Both the position numbers and the translations under genes were made by a program. 64,000 nt of DNA, from NCBI GenBank assembly GCA_016946835.1, contig JACVTC010000103.1, positions 1 through 64,000 of the forward strand, given 5' to 3'. This document shows, piece by piece, positions 1 to 9,171 of the stretch (positions are counted from its first letter, which is position 1; the number at the start of each line of letters is the position of its first letter). Source of the DNA: Neocallimastix lanati (nom. inval.) (taxonomy: Eukaryota > Neocallimastigomycota > Neocallimastigomycetes > Neocallimastigales > Neocallimastigaceae). The notes below the pieces were generated by a model that saw only the letters and a list, made by a program, of their open reading frames with translations, did no database searches and was not told the DNA's origin.

Positions 1-260
1 TTTACTTCTTCCATTTTTTTTTTTTTTTTAGTTATTATAATTATTGATTTTGATTGAATAATAAATATACAATATAATTAATTATTAGAAGAAGTAAATA
101 TTTAATTTCAATATAAATAATTTTAATTTCAAGGATGGTTATATGGATTATTGAAAATATTAATAATTTTAATATATAGTAAAATTCAAGGGTTCGATTG
201 AATTTATAAATTCATGCATGAATTTTGGTAGAAAAATTTATAGTCTTGGTAAGTGGTTTC

Positions 261-508
261 CAAAAATAGTAGAAAATGGGATTCCTTAACGGGGTTCCAA
301 AAAGAGTAGTAGAGAATGGGATTCCTTAACGGGGTTCCAAAAAAGAATAGTAGTAAATGGGATTCCTTAACGGTGTTCCAAAAATAGTAGTAGAAAATGG
401 GATTCCTTAACGGTGTTCCAAAAATAGTAGTAGAAAATGGGATTCCTTAACGGGGTTCCAAAAATAGTAGTAGAAAATGGGATTCCTTAACGGGGTTCCA
501 AAAAGAGT
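261..508. repeat. 40-41 bp tandem repeat, six copies
   Basis: Six head-to-tail copies of a 40-41 bp unit. The anchor GATTCCTTAACGG begins near 280, 320, 361, 401, 441 and 481, each followed by GTTCC and an AAAAATAGTAG spacer. Copies differ by a few substitutions and one-base indels, so the array is fairly young. The unit is richer in GC than the surrounding DNA. No open frame runs through it. Its function is unknown. Confidence 0.93.
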
Positions 509-610
509 AAAAGTGCAAAGGTATTGTGCTTAGTTTAGTGGTGTTTTTATTGTAACGAATATTGGAATATCCGTGTTTTAAAGAGTGTAACACAATAGGT
601 AAGCACTTTT
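509..610. other. Long imperfect inverted repeat (hairpin)
   Basis: AAAAGTGC at 509-516 is the exact reverse complement of GCACTTTT at 603-610. Inside it TATTGTG at 522-528 pairs with CACAATA at 591-597. The two stems are separated by short internal loops, with about 60 nt in the apical part. It directly abuts the 40-bp array, so array and hairpin may belong to one unit. No coding potential was seen. It could be part of a small non-autonomous element or a structured RNA. Confidence 0.6.
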
Positions 611-1062
611 TGATTAATAAGTAATTTGGTTTTTTTAAAATATAGTTTTATTAATTAAGAAATTTAAAAATATTAATTATAAGGATTAATTATTGTAATA
701 TTTCGAATTACTTATTAATTAATTCAATAATTAATAAAAACACACTTTTTAAAATATTTTTTTTTTTTGGCTGCGAAATTCACTCCTATTTATAGTTTTT
801 CAAAATTTAAATCCATAAAAATTTAAAACCATAAAATCATTAAAAAGTTTCATAAAAATTGATTATTTTCGGTTAAAAAGAATCTAAAAGAAATAATGAT
901 AAAAGATAAATTAAAATAGAATTTCTATCTGATTTGTTTCTATTAATTTCTAAGAATTTCTTTTGTTAATTTTTTTTATAGAAATTTATACAGAAACAAA
1001 TACAGAAACAAATACAGAAATGAAGTATAAAAATTCTTTAAAATTTAAATGATATAAAATTT
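611..1062. other. AT-rich spacer, no gene seen
   Basis: AT-rich DNA. It holds a short run of TACAGAAACAAA-like units near 990-1022 and an A12 tract (as read on the minus strand) next to GGCTGCGAAATTCACTCC around 757-786. No open frame or RNA gene is recognisable. Confidence 0.5.
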
Positions 1063-1134
1063 TAGTAAAGGTGTGAGTCGAACCCTAGTGGTTCAGGCTG
1101 AGGTCATAGTGACTAACCACTATGCCAGCATTCT
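1063..1134 (-). other. tRNA-like sequence with Pol III A and B boxes
   Basis: On the minus strand TGGCATAGTGG (1127-1117) matches the tRNA A box and GGTTCGACTC (1084-1075) the B box. Their 43-nt spacing is what a tRNA has. The predicted acceptor and T stems pair poorly and no convincing anticodon arm forms, so this is a decayed tRNA gene or the head of a tRNA-derived SINE rather than a working tRNA. Nominal tRNA position 1 falls at 1134, only 15 bp from the edge of the Ty3/gypsy element. Confidence 0.5.
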
Positions 1135-1149
1135 AATTTCTGATTTTTT

Positions 1150-1641
1150 TGATAAGAATGTACTAAATAATGCATTCTTAATTAAATCTACGATTTATTT
1201 CTAATACATTATGTGTACATTATTATTTTTGTACTTTAATAAATTTTTAAATTCAAAGATTAAAAATTAGATCAAAAATTATATTAAACTTTATAATTTT
1301 TATATTAAATCTTATATTAATAGTAATATTTTTATATATTTAAAACTTATATTAACAATATTAATAATAAATCTTATTTTTTTATTTTTATATTAATAAT
1401 GAAAATTTGTATTAATAATATTTTTATATATTGATAATTAAAAATTTATATATTATATTTTAACTTTTATTATAAAATTTTATATCGAAATGTTTTATTT
1501 TATATTGAAAAATATTTTATTTTATTAAAAACCTTTATATTAGAATAGTATTTTTATTTTTATTTGAATATTTTAACAGATTGTAATAAAAATTTTAGCC
1601 AATTAAATAAATTCTTATTAGTAATATTTTAGATAGATTAG

Positions 1642-1695
<54 letters not shown>

Positions 1696-1999
1696 TATTA
1701 ATATTATAAATGTATTTTATTTATATTGTTATAATTAAATTTTATATAATTGATTATAAAAATCAATTTAAATTTAATAGTTTTTATATATAAAAAGAAA
1801 AATAATAATAAAATGTAATTTAGTGGCAAGAACAACTTTTATGCCTTGAAAAAAAAGTATAAATAGTTGTAAATTTTGCTACTAATTTTTAAATATCATC
1901 AAATAAAATCAAATAAATTTATAAATAAAAATAATAAATAAATAAATAAAATTTGTGTTTCCTTACTTTATTTTTATTTAATTCTCTAAAACCTTAACA
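1150..1999 (+). repeat. 5' long terminal repeat
   Basis: 850 bp, beginning TGATAAGAATG and ending CCTTAACA. It matches the 3' LTR throughout by eye; the visible difference is the internal A tract (A50 at 1642-1691 here, A51 in the other copy). The LTR contains a consensus TATA box and several AATAAA motifs, as expected for a promoter plus 3'-end signal. Confidence 0.93.
1858..1866 (+). promoter_or_regulatory. LTR TATA box
   Basis: TATAAATAG, an exact TATA consensus, about 140 bp from the 3' end of the LTR in a slightly less A/T-monotonous stretch. It is a good candidate for the Pol II core promoter that makes the genomic RNA, placing the U3/R boundary near 1885-1900. The same site lies at 9025-9033 in the 3' LTR. 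Confidence 0.6.
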
Positions 2000-2005
2000 T
2001 TTATA

Positions 2006-2022
2006 TGGTGGAGATATCGGGG
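2006..2022 (+). other. Candidate primer binding site
   Basis: TGGTGGAGATATCGGGG begins 6 nt after the LTR end. It starts with TGG, so its complement ends in CCA like a tRNA 3' end, and the complement further resembles an acceptor strand plus T-stem. It would prime minus-strand cDNA synthesis. The donor tRNA was not identified. Confidence 0.5.
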
Positions 2023-3393
2023 AATTAAATAGAAATAATAGTAAATAACATAGATTTTTTTTTTAATTTTTTTTTTTATTTTATATTGATAAACAAGTAA
2101 GTCGTTAATCCTTTGATTAACCCATGGCGCTTGTTTGATATATATATATAAAAAAAAATTTTTTTTAAATAAGTAAAATTAAGATTCTAAAAAAACAAAT
2201 TTTGTAAAATTATAACAAGGAGCGGATAGAGCTCATACACAGTGTATTCTCAGATAGCAACAAATTAACTCTATTCATAGTAGGTTATTGAATAGTAGTT
2301 AATTTGGAGATTAATTGGAAAGTAGACGAAGGTATTTGGTTACCGACCCGGTAATAATAGTTCAACCTTCAACGTTTCAACACACGAAGGTGCGGGTACT
2401 TTCCAAGCACTGGCGAATAAGGAGCTTACGTCACCGAAGGCGTAAGATTGTTTTTTTTATATAATTTTTTTTACTTTTCTTTGTGCTAGTTATAAGGCAC
2501 TTTATTATATAAAGTATCAGACTTTGGCTAACTTCGCCATTTAAATTTTTTTTATTTTTTTTTATTACTGGTACTTTATTTGTTATATAATTCCTGTAAT
2601 AGAATCTTAATTTACTTTGAAAATATTGTGTTTTTAGTTAATTTTTATTAGTTAATAAAAATATTATTGAATACTTTTAAAATTTTTTTATTCCGTACAT
2701 AGATTATCGGATTAAGTTTATCCTACATAGTAATTGGGCTAGTGGGCTCTGAACTGCTATATTTTATATTGAATATAGTAATCGTGGCACACGCGTGGCA
2801 TGACACCATTAGGTAAGCTGCACGTCAGACAGTGTGTACTATCAGATTGTACGACAATAAAGATTATTTTTTTGTATTTAATAATTATAATTAATTAATA
2901 ATTTTATTAGCTATAACAATACAATATTTATCGTTTAAAAAGAAAAATTTTTGAAAGGTGAAAATAATAAATAAAACTTTGCTTCTAAATTTATTACTAC
3001 AAATATACTAAATTACAAAATTCAAGTGGTCGATAAAGATTTCGAGCTTGAAAAATATTCTATTAAGTTGTCGATAAAGATTTCGAACTTAAAATTATTC
3101 TATTAAGTTGTCGATAAAGATTTCGAACTTAAAATTATTCTTAAAAAAGTAGTCGAAAAGAACCTCGTGCTTTATAATTTCTACTAAGTTGTCGATAAGG
3201 ATTTCGAGCTTATACTTACTAAAGAAAGCAAATAAAATTATTATTTTCAAAAATTACTAAGATATATTGTTTTAAAATTTGATTCGATATTAAATTACTT
3301 GTTAAATTATATTTTTAAAGTTGGACTTTCAAATTTATTCGTATTTAATAACCTCGTTAATTTACAATAAAAAAATTATTAACTAAAAACGAA
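2023..3393 (+). other. Retrotransposon 5' leader, about 1.4 kb
   Basis: Long untranslated region between the candidate primer binding site and gag. It is markedly less AT-rich than the flanking genome in parts (about 2220-2440 and 2700-2860). It includes a perfect 7-bp hairpin, GTTAATC (2104-2110) with GATTAAC (2115-2121), and a tandem repeat at 3024-3216. It probably holds packaging or dimerisation signals. No supported frame was found in it. Confidence 0.6.
3024..3216 (+). repeat. About 40-bp tandem repeat in the retrotransposon leader
   Basis: Five copies, the fourth degenerate, of a unit built on GTCGATAAAGATTTCGA. Copies start near 3030, 3071, 3111, 3151 and 3191, with AAGTT and TTAAAATTATTCTATT linkers. 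The second and third are almost identical. It lies about 180 bp before the gag start. The period equals that of the array at 261-508 but the sequence is unrelated. Confidence 0.9.
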
Positions 3394-4299
3394 ATGTCTA
3401 CTAAAAGTACTTTAAGTTTTAAAGAATTAAAGAAAGAATTACGAGACATAGTGAAGCTTAGCAAGGACAATTTAGATATAAAGTCCTGGGCTACTGAATT
3501 AAAACTTTGGATCAAGATACAAGGTATCACAGATCCGGAAACAATATTTAATGCTTGTTTACTTACCAGCTCTGGTGAAGTACAACGCGTTATTGAAGAT
3601 TTGGGAGAAGATAGTGATGATGAAAGTGATGATTCATCAGATGAAGAAGAAGATGATGAAGAAGAAAATGTTGATGATGATAAATTTCCTTCTCTTGAAA
3701 AAATTATTTCAAGTCTTGAAAATTTTTACGGTATTAAAGAAGACCAAAATTTACTTCTTAAAGAACTTCGTGCAATGCGAATTAAAAGAAACGAAAAGAT
3801 TAAAGACTTTAATGTAAGATATAGAACTTTGTACACTAAACTTGATAAAAAGAGAAGAAAGCGCATTGGTGTACTAGATTATATTGACTCTATTCAAAAT
3901 AATTATGAAGCCTGGAAGAAATTATCCCTTAAAGATGATATAAGTATGGAGAAAGCTTTCAAAATTGCCGAGAAAGTAGATAGACTTTCTGTAAGGAACA
4001 ATAATATTAATACCTATAATGTTAATAATTCCCAGCATAATCAAAATAATCAAAACAGTACTACTTCAAGACTTTATCCTAAAAGAAGAAACGAAACTTT
4101 CCAAACAAGTCAAACAAATAATAAACTGAAACCTCAAGATATTATAGAAGAATCAACCCAGAAAATGAGAAATTTATCTGTTAAAACTTGCTTCTTCTGT
4201 AAGGAAGAAGGTCATTACTCATATTATTGCCCTCAATTAAATAAGATTATGGAAAAAAATAAAAAAGAAATATATTCCAAAAAGTCTTTAAACTTCTAA
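3394..4299 (+). CDS. Retrotransposon Gag (nucleocapsid) protein
   Basis: 301 residues. It would form the virus-like particle of the Ty3/gypsy element and bind its RNA. A CCHC zinc knuckle is clear near the C-terminus (Cys266, Cys269, His274, Cys279; spacing C-x2-C-x4-H-x4-C). It is preceded by an Asn/Gln-rich, basic linker. Residues about 71-98 form an unusually acidic Asp/Glu/Ser stretch. The central part (about 100-200) is charged and predicted helical, as in capsid domains of retrotransposon Gag proteins. The ATG at 3394 is the first after a long leader with no competing frame. The frame ends inside a -1 frameshift site, and pol follows in the -1 frame. Confidence 0.9.
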   Translation: MSTKSTLSFKELKKELRDIVKLSKDNLDIKSWATELKLWIKIQGITDPETIFNACLLTSSGEVQRVIEDLGEDSDDESDDSSDEEEDDEEENVDDDKFPSLEKIISSLENFYGIKEDQNLLLKELRAMRIKRNEKIKDFNVRYRTLYTKLDKKRRKRIGVLDYIDSIQNNYEAWKKLSLKDDISMEKAFKIAEKVDRLSVRNNNINTYNVNNSQHNQNNQNSTTSRLYPKRRNETFQTSQTNNKLKPQDIIEESTQKMRNLSVKTCFFCKEEGHYSYYCPQLNKIMEKNKKEIYSKKSLNF

Positions 4300-4320
4300 A
4301 TGGGAGCAGAAGCACTCCCA
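4287..4320 (+). promoter_or_regulatory. -1 programmed ribosomal frameshift element (gag to pol)
   Basis: In the gag frame the heptamer T TTA AAC (4287-4293) is a canonical X-XXY-YYZ slippery site, ending 3 nt before the gag stop codon (TAA at 4297-4299). After a 7-nt spacer, TGGGAG (4301-4306) pairs perfectly with CTCCCA (4315-4320) around an 8-nt loop. The pol frame is exactly -1 to gag and is open from 4263 (the last stop in that frame is at 4260-4262), so slippage here continues into pol. Slippery site, spacing and stem-loop match known -1 frameshift signals. Not experimentally shown. Confidence 0.85.
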
Positions 4321-4481
4321 ATGACAAAACAATAGCTTCATTAAATAATTTACAAAATAATACTTTTACTAAGAATACTCCAATTGATAATAATTCCTTT
4401 AACGAAGAATCTGAAGAATCTGATTTTAGTGACACAACTGAAAGTGAGGATGATATCATTATAAATGCTGTAAAAAGAAAA

Positions 4482-7400
4482 ATGAATGATAATAACAGCG
4501 AAAAAGAAGAAAATAATTCCAAGAAAGTACATAAAAGTTTAAAAGATAATCCACGTCCTTTTGCAACTCCTGCTTTAAGAAAGAAGAAAGAAAATGAGCT
4601 GCATAATAAACCAAATAAAGTTTATAAAAATCAAATACTTCCTTCAATTTTAACTCAACCAAATATTAACAAAGAAAAACAAAAAGAAAAGGAATTAAGA
4701 AATATGACAAGAGTAAGAGAAAGTAAAGAAGAAAACAACAATTATTCATCAAAAGGAAAGGAAAAAGTTGAATCTGAAGATATACTTGTAATCGATAATG
4801 AAATAGAAGATCTAGAAATGAATAAAGATAATCAACAAAATAAAACTAATACTTTGGAAAAATTAATTTCAACAAAAACTAAGGAAACTAATAATGGAAA
4901 TACTCAATTAGTAAAAAGGAATATCAAAATGATGAATAATAAAGAACCTTACAATATTATGGATGATTTAAATAATCTTAAATCCAGTATTACGATAGGT
5001 CAACTCTTGAATGCATGTCCTAAAATTCGTTCACAATTAACTCAAGGTTTAAAGTTAGAAAAGTCTAAAATAATTGGAACTGTAGACAATGTAATAGCAC
5101 GAACTTTATTAGTAAATAACTATGACCATAGCTACATAAGTAAAAGTAATGAAGTAGCCGAAGAAGACTTAGCAATGGTTGATGCAAGTGTTGACGGAGT
5201 ACTAGGAAAACTTTTAATTGATTCTTGTAGTAACCTAAGCATCGTTACTAAGCAGTATTTTGATAAATTACCTGGTGAATATGAAATAGTTGGAAAAAGT
5301 CGTGGAAGAATCCAACTAGCAACACAAGATGAAGAATACTCGGAAGGAATTATTGTTCGATTACCAGTAAAAATTAATAATTATGAATTTAATGCGGACT
5401 TTAGAATTATTGAGAAAGAAGACTCATTTTATGATATGTTAATAAACTTTAAAACTCAAATCGATCATTGTTTATTTATTCATCCAACCTTAAACAGTCT
5501 ATGTAAACTTTTGTCAGAAAGTGAATACGAAGAAATAGCTAAAATAAATAATCAATATTATGATGAAGAAAGTATAATCTGCACTATTAGAAAAGTTGAA
5601 GAAACGAATAATGAAAAGGAAATTATAAAGGAATTAACTCCAATGGAATTTATTGAGAGTGATGAATTTTTAAGTACCTTAAATAAAGATTATAAAGAAC
5701 AAATTATTAAAATTCTCAAAGAAATGATTGACATAGTTGCCACTTCAACAGAAGAACTAACTCCTTCTAAACTTTCACCACATAAGATCCGTTTGAAAGC
5801 AAATGCAAAGCCAGTAAAATTAAGAAGTTATAGGTTAACTAAATTAAAATCAGATATCTTAAAAGAAGAACTTACAAAGCTTATTAAGAAAGGATTGATA
5901 GAACCATCCTGTTCAGAATGGTCATCTCCAGTAGTACTCATTCTAAAACACAATGGAAAGTGGCGCTTGTGCATTGACTACCGAAAAGTCAATGATATGA
6001 CAGAAAAAGATTCTTATTCAGTTCCATATATAGATGAAATTTTTGATAGTCTCGGAGGAGCTAAAATATTTACAACTCTTGATTTATTTTCTGGTTTTCA
6101 CCAAATCTTAATGGATGAAGAAAGCGTTGAAGTAACCACTTTCACTACTAAGTTTGGAAATTATCAATTTAAGGTTATGCCTTTTGGACTTACTGGAGCT
6201 CCCTCAACCTTCCAAAGAGAAATGAATAAAATTTTATTCCCTTTTATTGGTGAATTTGTTTATGTATTTATTGATGATGTTTTGATCTATTCAAAAAGTA
6301 TCGAAGAACATTTAATTCATATTAAACAAGTATTAGAAGTATTTAAAGAAAACAAGTTAAAAATTAATATTGAAAAGTGCCATTTTCTTCAAACTGAAGT
6401 TGATGTATTAGGTCACAAACTTACTACTAAAGGATTAAGTCCCATGGAAAGTAAGATAACAGCTATTAAGAAGTGGGAAGCCCCTTCATCACTTCATGAA
6501 TTAAGATCATTTTTAGGAGCAGTGGGATATTATCGTGATTTTATTCCTAAATATGCTCAAATTACCTCACCTTTATGTAAATTATTGAAAAAGAATACCA
6601 AATATGAATGGAATAAAGAACAACAAGAAAGCTTTGAACTCCTAAAAGAAAAATTAATCAATGCACCTATTCTAAAATTTCCGTCATTTGACAAACCTTT
6701 TATCATTAGAACTGATGCTTCGTATAATGGAATTGGTGGAGTTCTTTTACAAAAAGAAGAAGAAACCGGTAAGGAGCATCCAATACACTTTATAAGTAGA
6801 AGTTTAAAGAAAGCTGAAAAGAATTATGGTATTACCGATTTAGAAGGAACCGCTTTGTTTTACTGTATGACTAAATTTAAATCTTATATTGAAGGAAATC
6901 CATTACCTACAACTATTTACACAGATCATAAACCATTAGTTGGTTTATTTAAGAATAAAGAACCTTTGAATGCAAGGCAAACAAGATGGTGTCTAACCGC
7001 TAGTATGCTCGGAATTAATATAAAATATGAATCAGGCAAAAAGAATGTGTTAGCTGATGCTCTTTCAAGAATGAAAAGTAAGGAAGAGAGAAAGATATTA
7101 TTAACAAAAATTACTAATGGAAATAATGAAGAATTATTATCTAAAGTTATAAAGGAATTTATTAATGAAAAGTTTACTGTTATTGATGGTGAAGATTATT
7201 TTATCGACAATGGAAATTATAGAAAATTAATAACGGACGAAAATGAAAGGTTTAAATTAATTTTAGAAGCTCATAATATTGGCCACGAAGGATATTACAA
7301 AACATATCAAAGACTTAAGAAAAACTTTTATTGGAATCATATGATTAAAGATATCAAAAGAATTGTTAGTAATTGTGAAAAATGCCAGTTAAATCGTCCT

Positions 7401-8297
7401 CAACCATATCCAGAACCAACCGAAATCCATCCAACTAAAGTGGAGGGTCCCTTTGTGCATTTAGGATTAGATATTATAGGACCGTTACCAAAAACAAGAA
7501 ATAATAATCAATATATTATAGTAACTGTTGATTACTTTACCAAATGGGTTGAAGCCGAACCCACTGAAAACATAACTTCCTCTGATATAATTAAATTTTT
7601 AATAAACGTTTTTGCAAGACATGGTGTGCCTCAAGTTATTACTACAGATAATGGAGTCCAATTCACTTCTGATATGACTAAAATCTTTCTTGATCTTTAT
7701 GATGTTTATGTAAAATTCATAGCTACCTATCACCCTGAATCCAATGGTCTCACTGAAAACCGAAATAAAGAAATTGGAAAATTACTTCGTTTATTAGGAA
7801 GGAAAAATCAAGATTGGGATGAAGTTTTACCTTCTGCTTTATGGGCACTTCGAACTACCAAAAACACAGCTACCGGACATTCTAGTTTTGAATTAGTATA
7901 TGGAAGAGAAGACCAACAGCCTTATGATATAGCCATAAGAACAATTGAAAATGCAGGTAAATCGTATGATGAAATTTTAATGGAAAAATTTGTTCGTCAT
8001 TATCAATGGACTAGAGAAGCATGCGAAAATGTGAAGAATGCTAACAAGTATTGGGCAACAAGACGAGAAGAACAAATAAGTATGAAAAAAGGAAAAGAAT
8101 TAAAGGCTGGTGATCTTGTTCTTGTTAGAAACTTTAGCCGCACTAAGCTAGAACCATATTACAATGGACCATTTAAAATTTTAAAAATTCAATTCAACAC
8201 GGCAACCCTAATCGATCAGAAGACTGGAAAGCAACTCGATAGGAATGTTCACTTTAAAAATTTAGTAAAGTTTAACTCCGCTTACAGAGAAGCTTGA
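4482..8297 (+). CDS. Retrotransposon Pol polyprotein (PR-RT-RNaseH-IN)
   Basis: 1271 residues from the first ATG. The true product is probably a Gag-Pol fusion entered by frameshifting at 4287-4293, since the frame is open from 4263. An acidic/Asn-rich N-terminal spacer precedes an aspartic protease whose active site reads LIDSCSN (Asp247-Ser-Cys) instead of the usual Asp-Ser/Thr-Gly. Reverse transcriptase follows (about 440-640; catalytic FIDD, Asp598/Asp599), then RNase H (TDAS, Asp745). Integrase has an HHCC zinc finger (HNIGH about 930, CEKC about 963) and a DDE core (Asp997, Asp1056, Glu1092, with 35 residues between the last two). A GPY/F-like module sits near 1229. There is no chromodomain. 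All catalytic residues except the protease Gly are present and no stop interrupts the frame. Confidence 0.95.
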   Translation: MNDNNSEKEENNSKKVHKSLKDNPRPFATPALRKKKENELHNKPNKVYKNQILPSILTQPNINKEKQKEKELRNMTRVRESKEENNNYSSKGKEKVESEDILVIDNEIEDLEMNKDNQQNKTNTLEKLISTKTKETNNGNTQLVKRNIKMMNNKEPYNIMDDLNNLKSSITIGQLLNACPKIRSQLTQGLKLEKSKIIGTVDNVIARTLLVNNYDHSYISKSNEVAEEDLAMVDASVDGVLGKLLIDSCSNLSIVTKQYFDKLPGEYEIVGKSRGRIQLATQDEEYSEGIIVRLPVKINNYEFNADFRIIEKEDSFYDMLINFKTQIDHCLFIHPTLNSLCKLLSESEYEEIAKINNQYYDEESIICTIRKVEETNNEKEIIKELTPMEFIESDEFLSTLNKDYKEQIIKILKEMIDIVATSTEELTPSKLSPHKIRLKANAKPVKLRSYRLTKLKSDILKEELTKLIKKGLIEPSCSEWSSPVVLILKHNGKWRLCIDYRKVNDMTEKDSYSVPYIDEIFDSLGGAKIFTTLDLFSGFHQILMDEESVEVTTFTTKFGNYQFKVMPFGLTGAPSTFQREMNKILFPFIGEFVYVFIDDVLIYSKSIEEHLIHIKQVLEVFKENKLKINIEKCHFLQTEVDVLGHKLTTKGLSPMESKITAIKKWEAPSSLHELRSFLGAVGYYRDFIPKYAQITSPLCKLLKKNTKYEWNKEQQESFELLKEKLINAPILKFPSFDKPFIIRTDASYNGIGGVLLQKEEETGKEHPIHFISRSLKKAEKNYGITDLEGTALFYCMTKFKSYIEGNPLPTTIYTDHKPLVGLFKNKEPLNARQTRWCLTASMLGINIKYESGKKNVLADALSRMKSKEERKILLTKITNGNNEELLSKVIKEFINEKFTVIDGEDYFIDNGNYRKLITDENERFKLILEAHNIGHEGYYKTYQRLKKNFYWNHMIKDIKRIVSNCEKCQLNRPQPYPEPTEIHPTKVEGPFVHLGLDIIGPLPKTRNNNQYIIVTVDYFTKWVEAEPTENITSSDIIKFLINVFARHGVPQVITTDNGVQFTSDMTKIFLDLYDVYVKFIATYHPESNGLTENRNKEIGKLLRLLGRKNQDWDEVLPSALWALRTTKNTATGHSSFELVYGREDQQPYDIAIRTIENAGKSYDEILMEKFVRHYQWTREACENVKNANKYWATRREEQISMKKGKELKAGDLVLVRNFSRTKLEPYYNGPFKILKIQFNTATLIDQKTGKQLDRNVHFKNLVKFNSAYREA

Positions 8298-8315
8298 GTC
8301 TTCGTCGGGGCATCT
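8298..8315 (+). other. Possible polypurine tract region before the 3' LTR
   Basis: The 18 nt between the pol stop and the 3' LTR include CGGGGCA. This is the only G-rich run here and sits where the plus-strand primer should lie. It is not a clean purine run, so the assignment is weak. Confidence 0.3.
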
Positions 8316-8807
8316 TGATAAGAATGTACTAAATAATGCATTCTTAATTAAATCTACGATTTATTTCTAATACATTATGTGTACATTATTATTTTTGTAC
8401 TTTAATAAATTTTTAAATTCAAAGATTAAAAATTAGATCAAAAATTATATTAAACTTTATAATTTTTATATTAAATCTTATATTAATAGTAATATTTTTA
8501 TATATTTAAAACTTATATTAACAATATTAATAATAAATCTTATTTTTTTATTTTTATATTAATAATGAAAATTTGTATTAATAATATTTTTATATATTGA
8601 TAATTAAAAATTTATATATTATATTTTAACTTTTATTATAAAATTTTATATCGAAATGTTTTATTTTATATTGAAAAATATTTTATTTTATTAAAAACCT
8701 TTATATTAGAATAGTATTTTTATTTTTATTTGAATATTTTAACAGATTGTAATAAAAATTTTAGCCAATTAAATAAATTCTTATTAGTAATATTTTAGAT
8801 AGATTAG

Positions 8808-8862
<55 letters not shown>

Positions 8863-9166
8863 TATTAATATTATAAATGTATTTTATTTATATTGTTATA
8901 ATTAAATTTTATATAATTGATTATAAAAATCAATTTAAATTTAATAGTTTTTATATATAAAAAGAAAAATAATAATAAAATGTAATTTAGTGGCAAGAAC
9001 AACTTTTATGCCTTGAAAAAAAAGTATAAATAGTTGTAAATTTTGCTACTAATTTTTAAATATCATCAAATAAAATCAAATAAATTTATAAATAAAAATA
9101 ATAAATAAATAAATAAAATTTGTGTTTCCTTACTTTATTTTTATTTAATTCTCTAAAACCTTAACA
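8316..9166 (+). repeat. 3' long terminal repeat
   Basis: 851 bp copy of the 5' LTR, including the TATAAATAG box (9025-9033) and A51 tract (8808-8858). It begins TGATAAGAATG right after the pol region and ends TTAACA before TTTTT. By-eye comparison found no substitutions relative to the 5' LTR. Confidence 0.93.
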
Positions 9167-9171
9167 TTTTT

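Larger units (their letters stand above)
1150..9166 (+). mobile_element. Complete Ty3/gypsy LTR retrotransposon
   Basis: About 8.0 kb. Two near-identical LTRs (1150-1999 and 8316-9166), each starting TG and ending CA, enclose a leader, gag and pol. The pol order protease, reverse transcriptase, RNase H, integrase is that of Ty3/gypsy (Metaviridae-type) elements. Both sides are flanked by TTTTT (1145-1149 and 9167-9171), consistent with a 5-bp target-site duplication, although T runs are common here. Both large frames are intact. Together with the matching LTRs this suggests a recent and possibly active insertion. No envelope-like frame and no integrase chromodomain are seen. Confidence 0.95.

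Noticed and set aside
1063-1134. A functional tRNA gene
   Set aside because: A and B boxes are present, but acceptor and T stems pair poorly and no anticodon arm forms; kept only as a tRNA-like sequence.
757-1134. A full SINE from the tRNA-like head to the minus-strand A12 tract
   Set aside because: No flanking duplication was found and the body is plain AT-rich DNA without similarity to the supported SINE.
4247-4662. Minus-strand frames over the gag-pol junction
   Set aside because: Shadows of the intact gag and pol frames with Phe/Leu/Ser-rich antisense composition.
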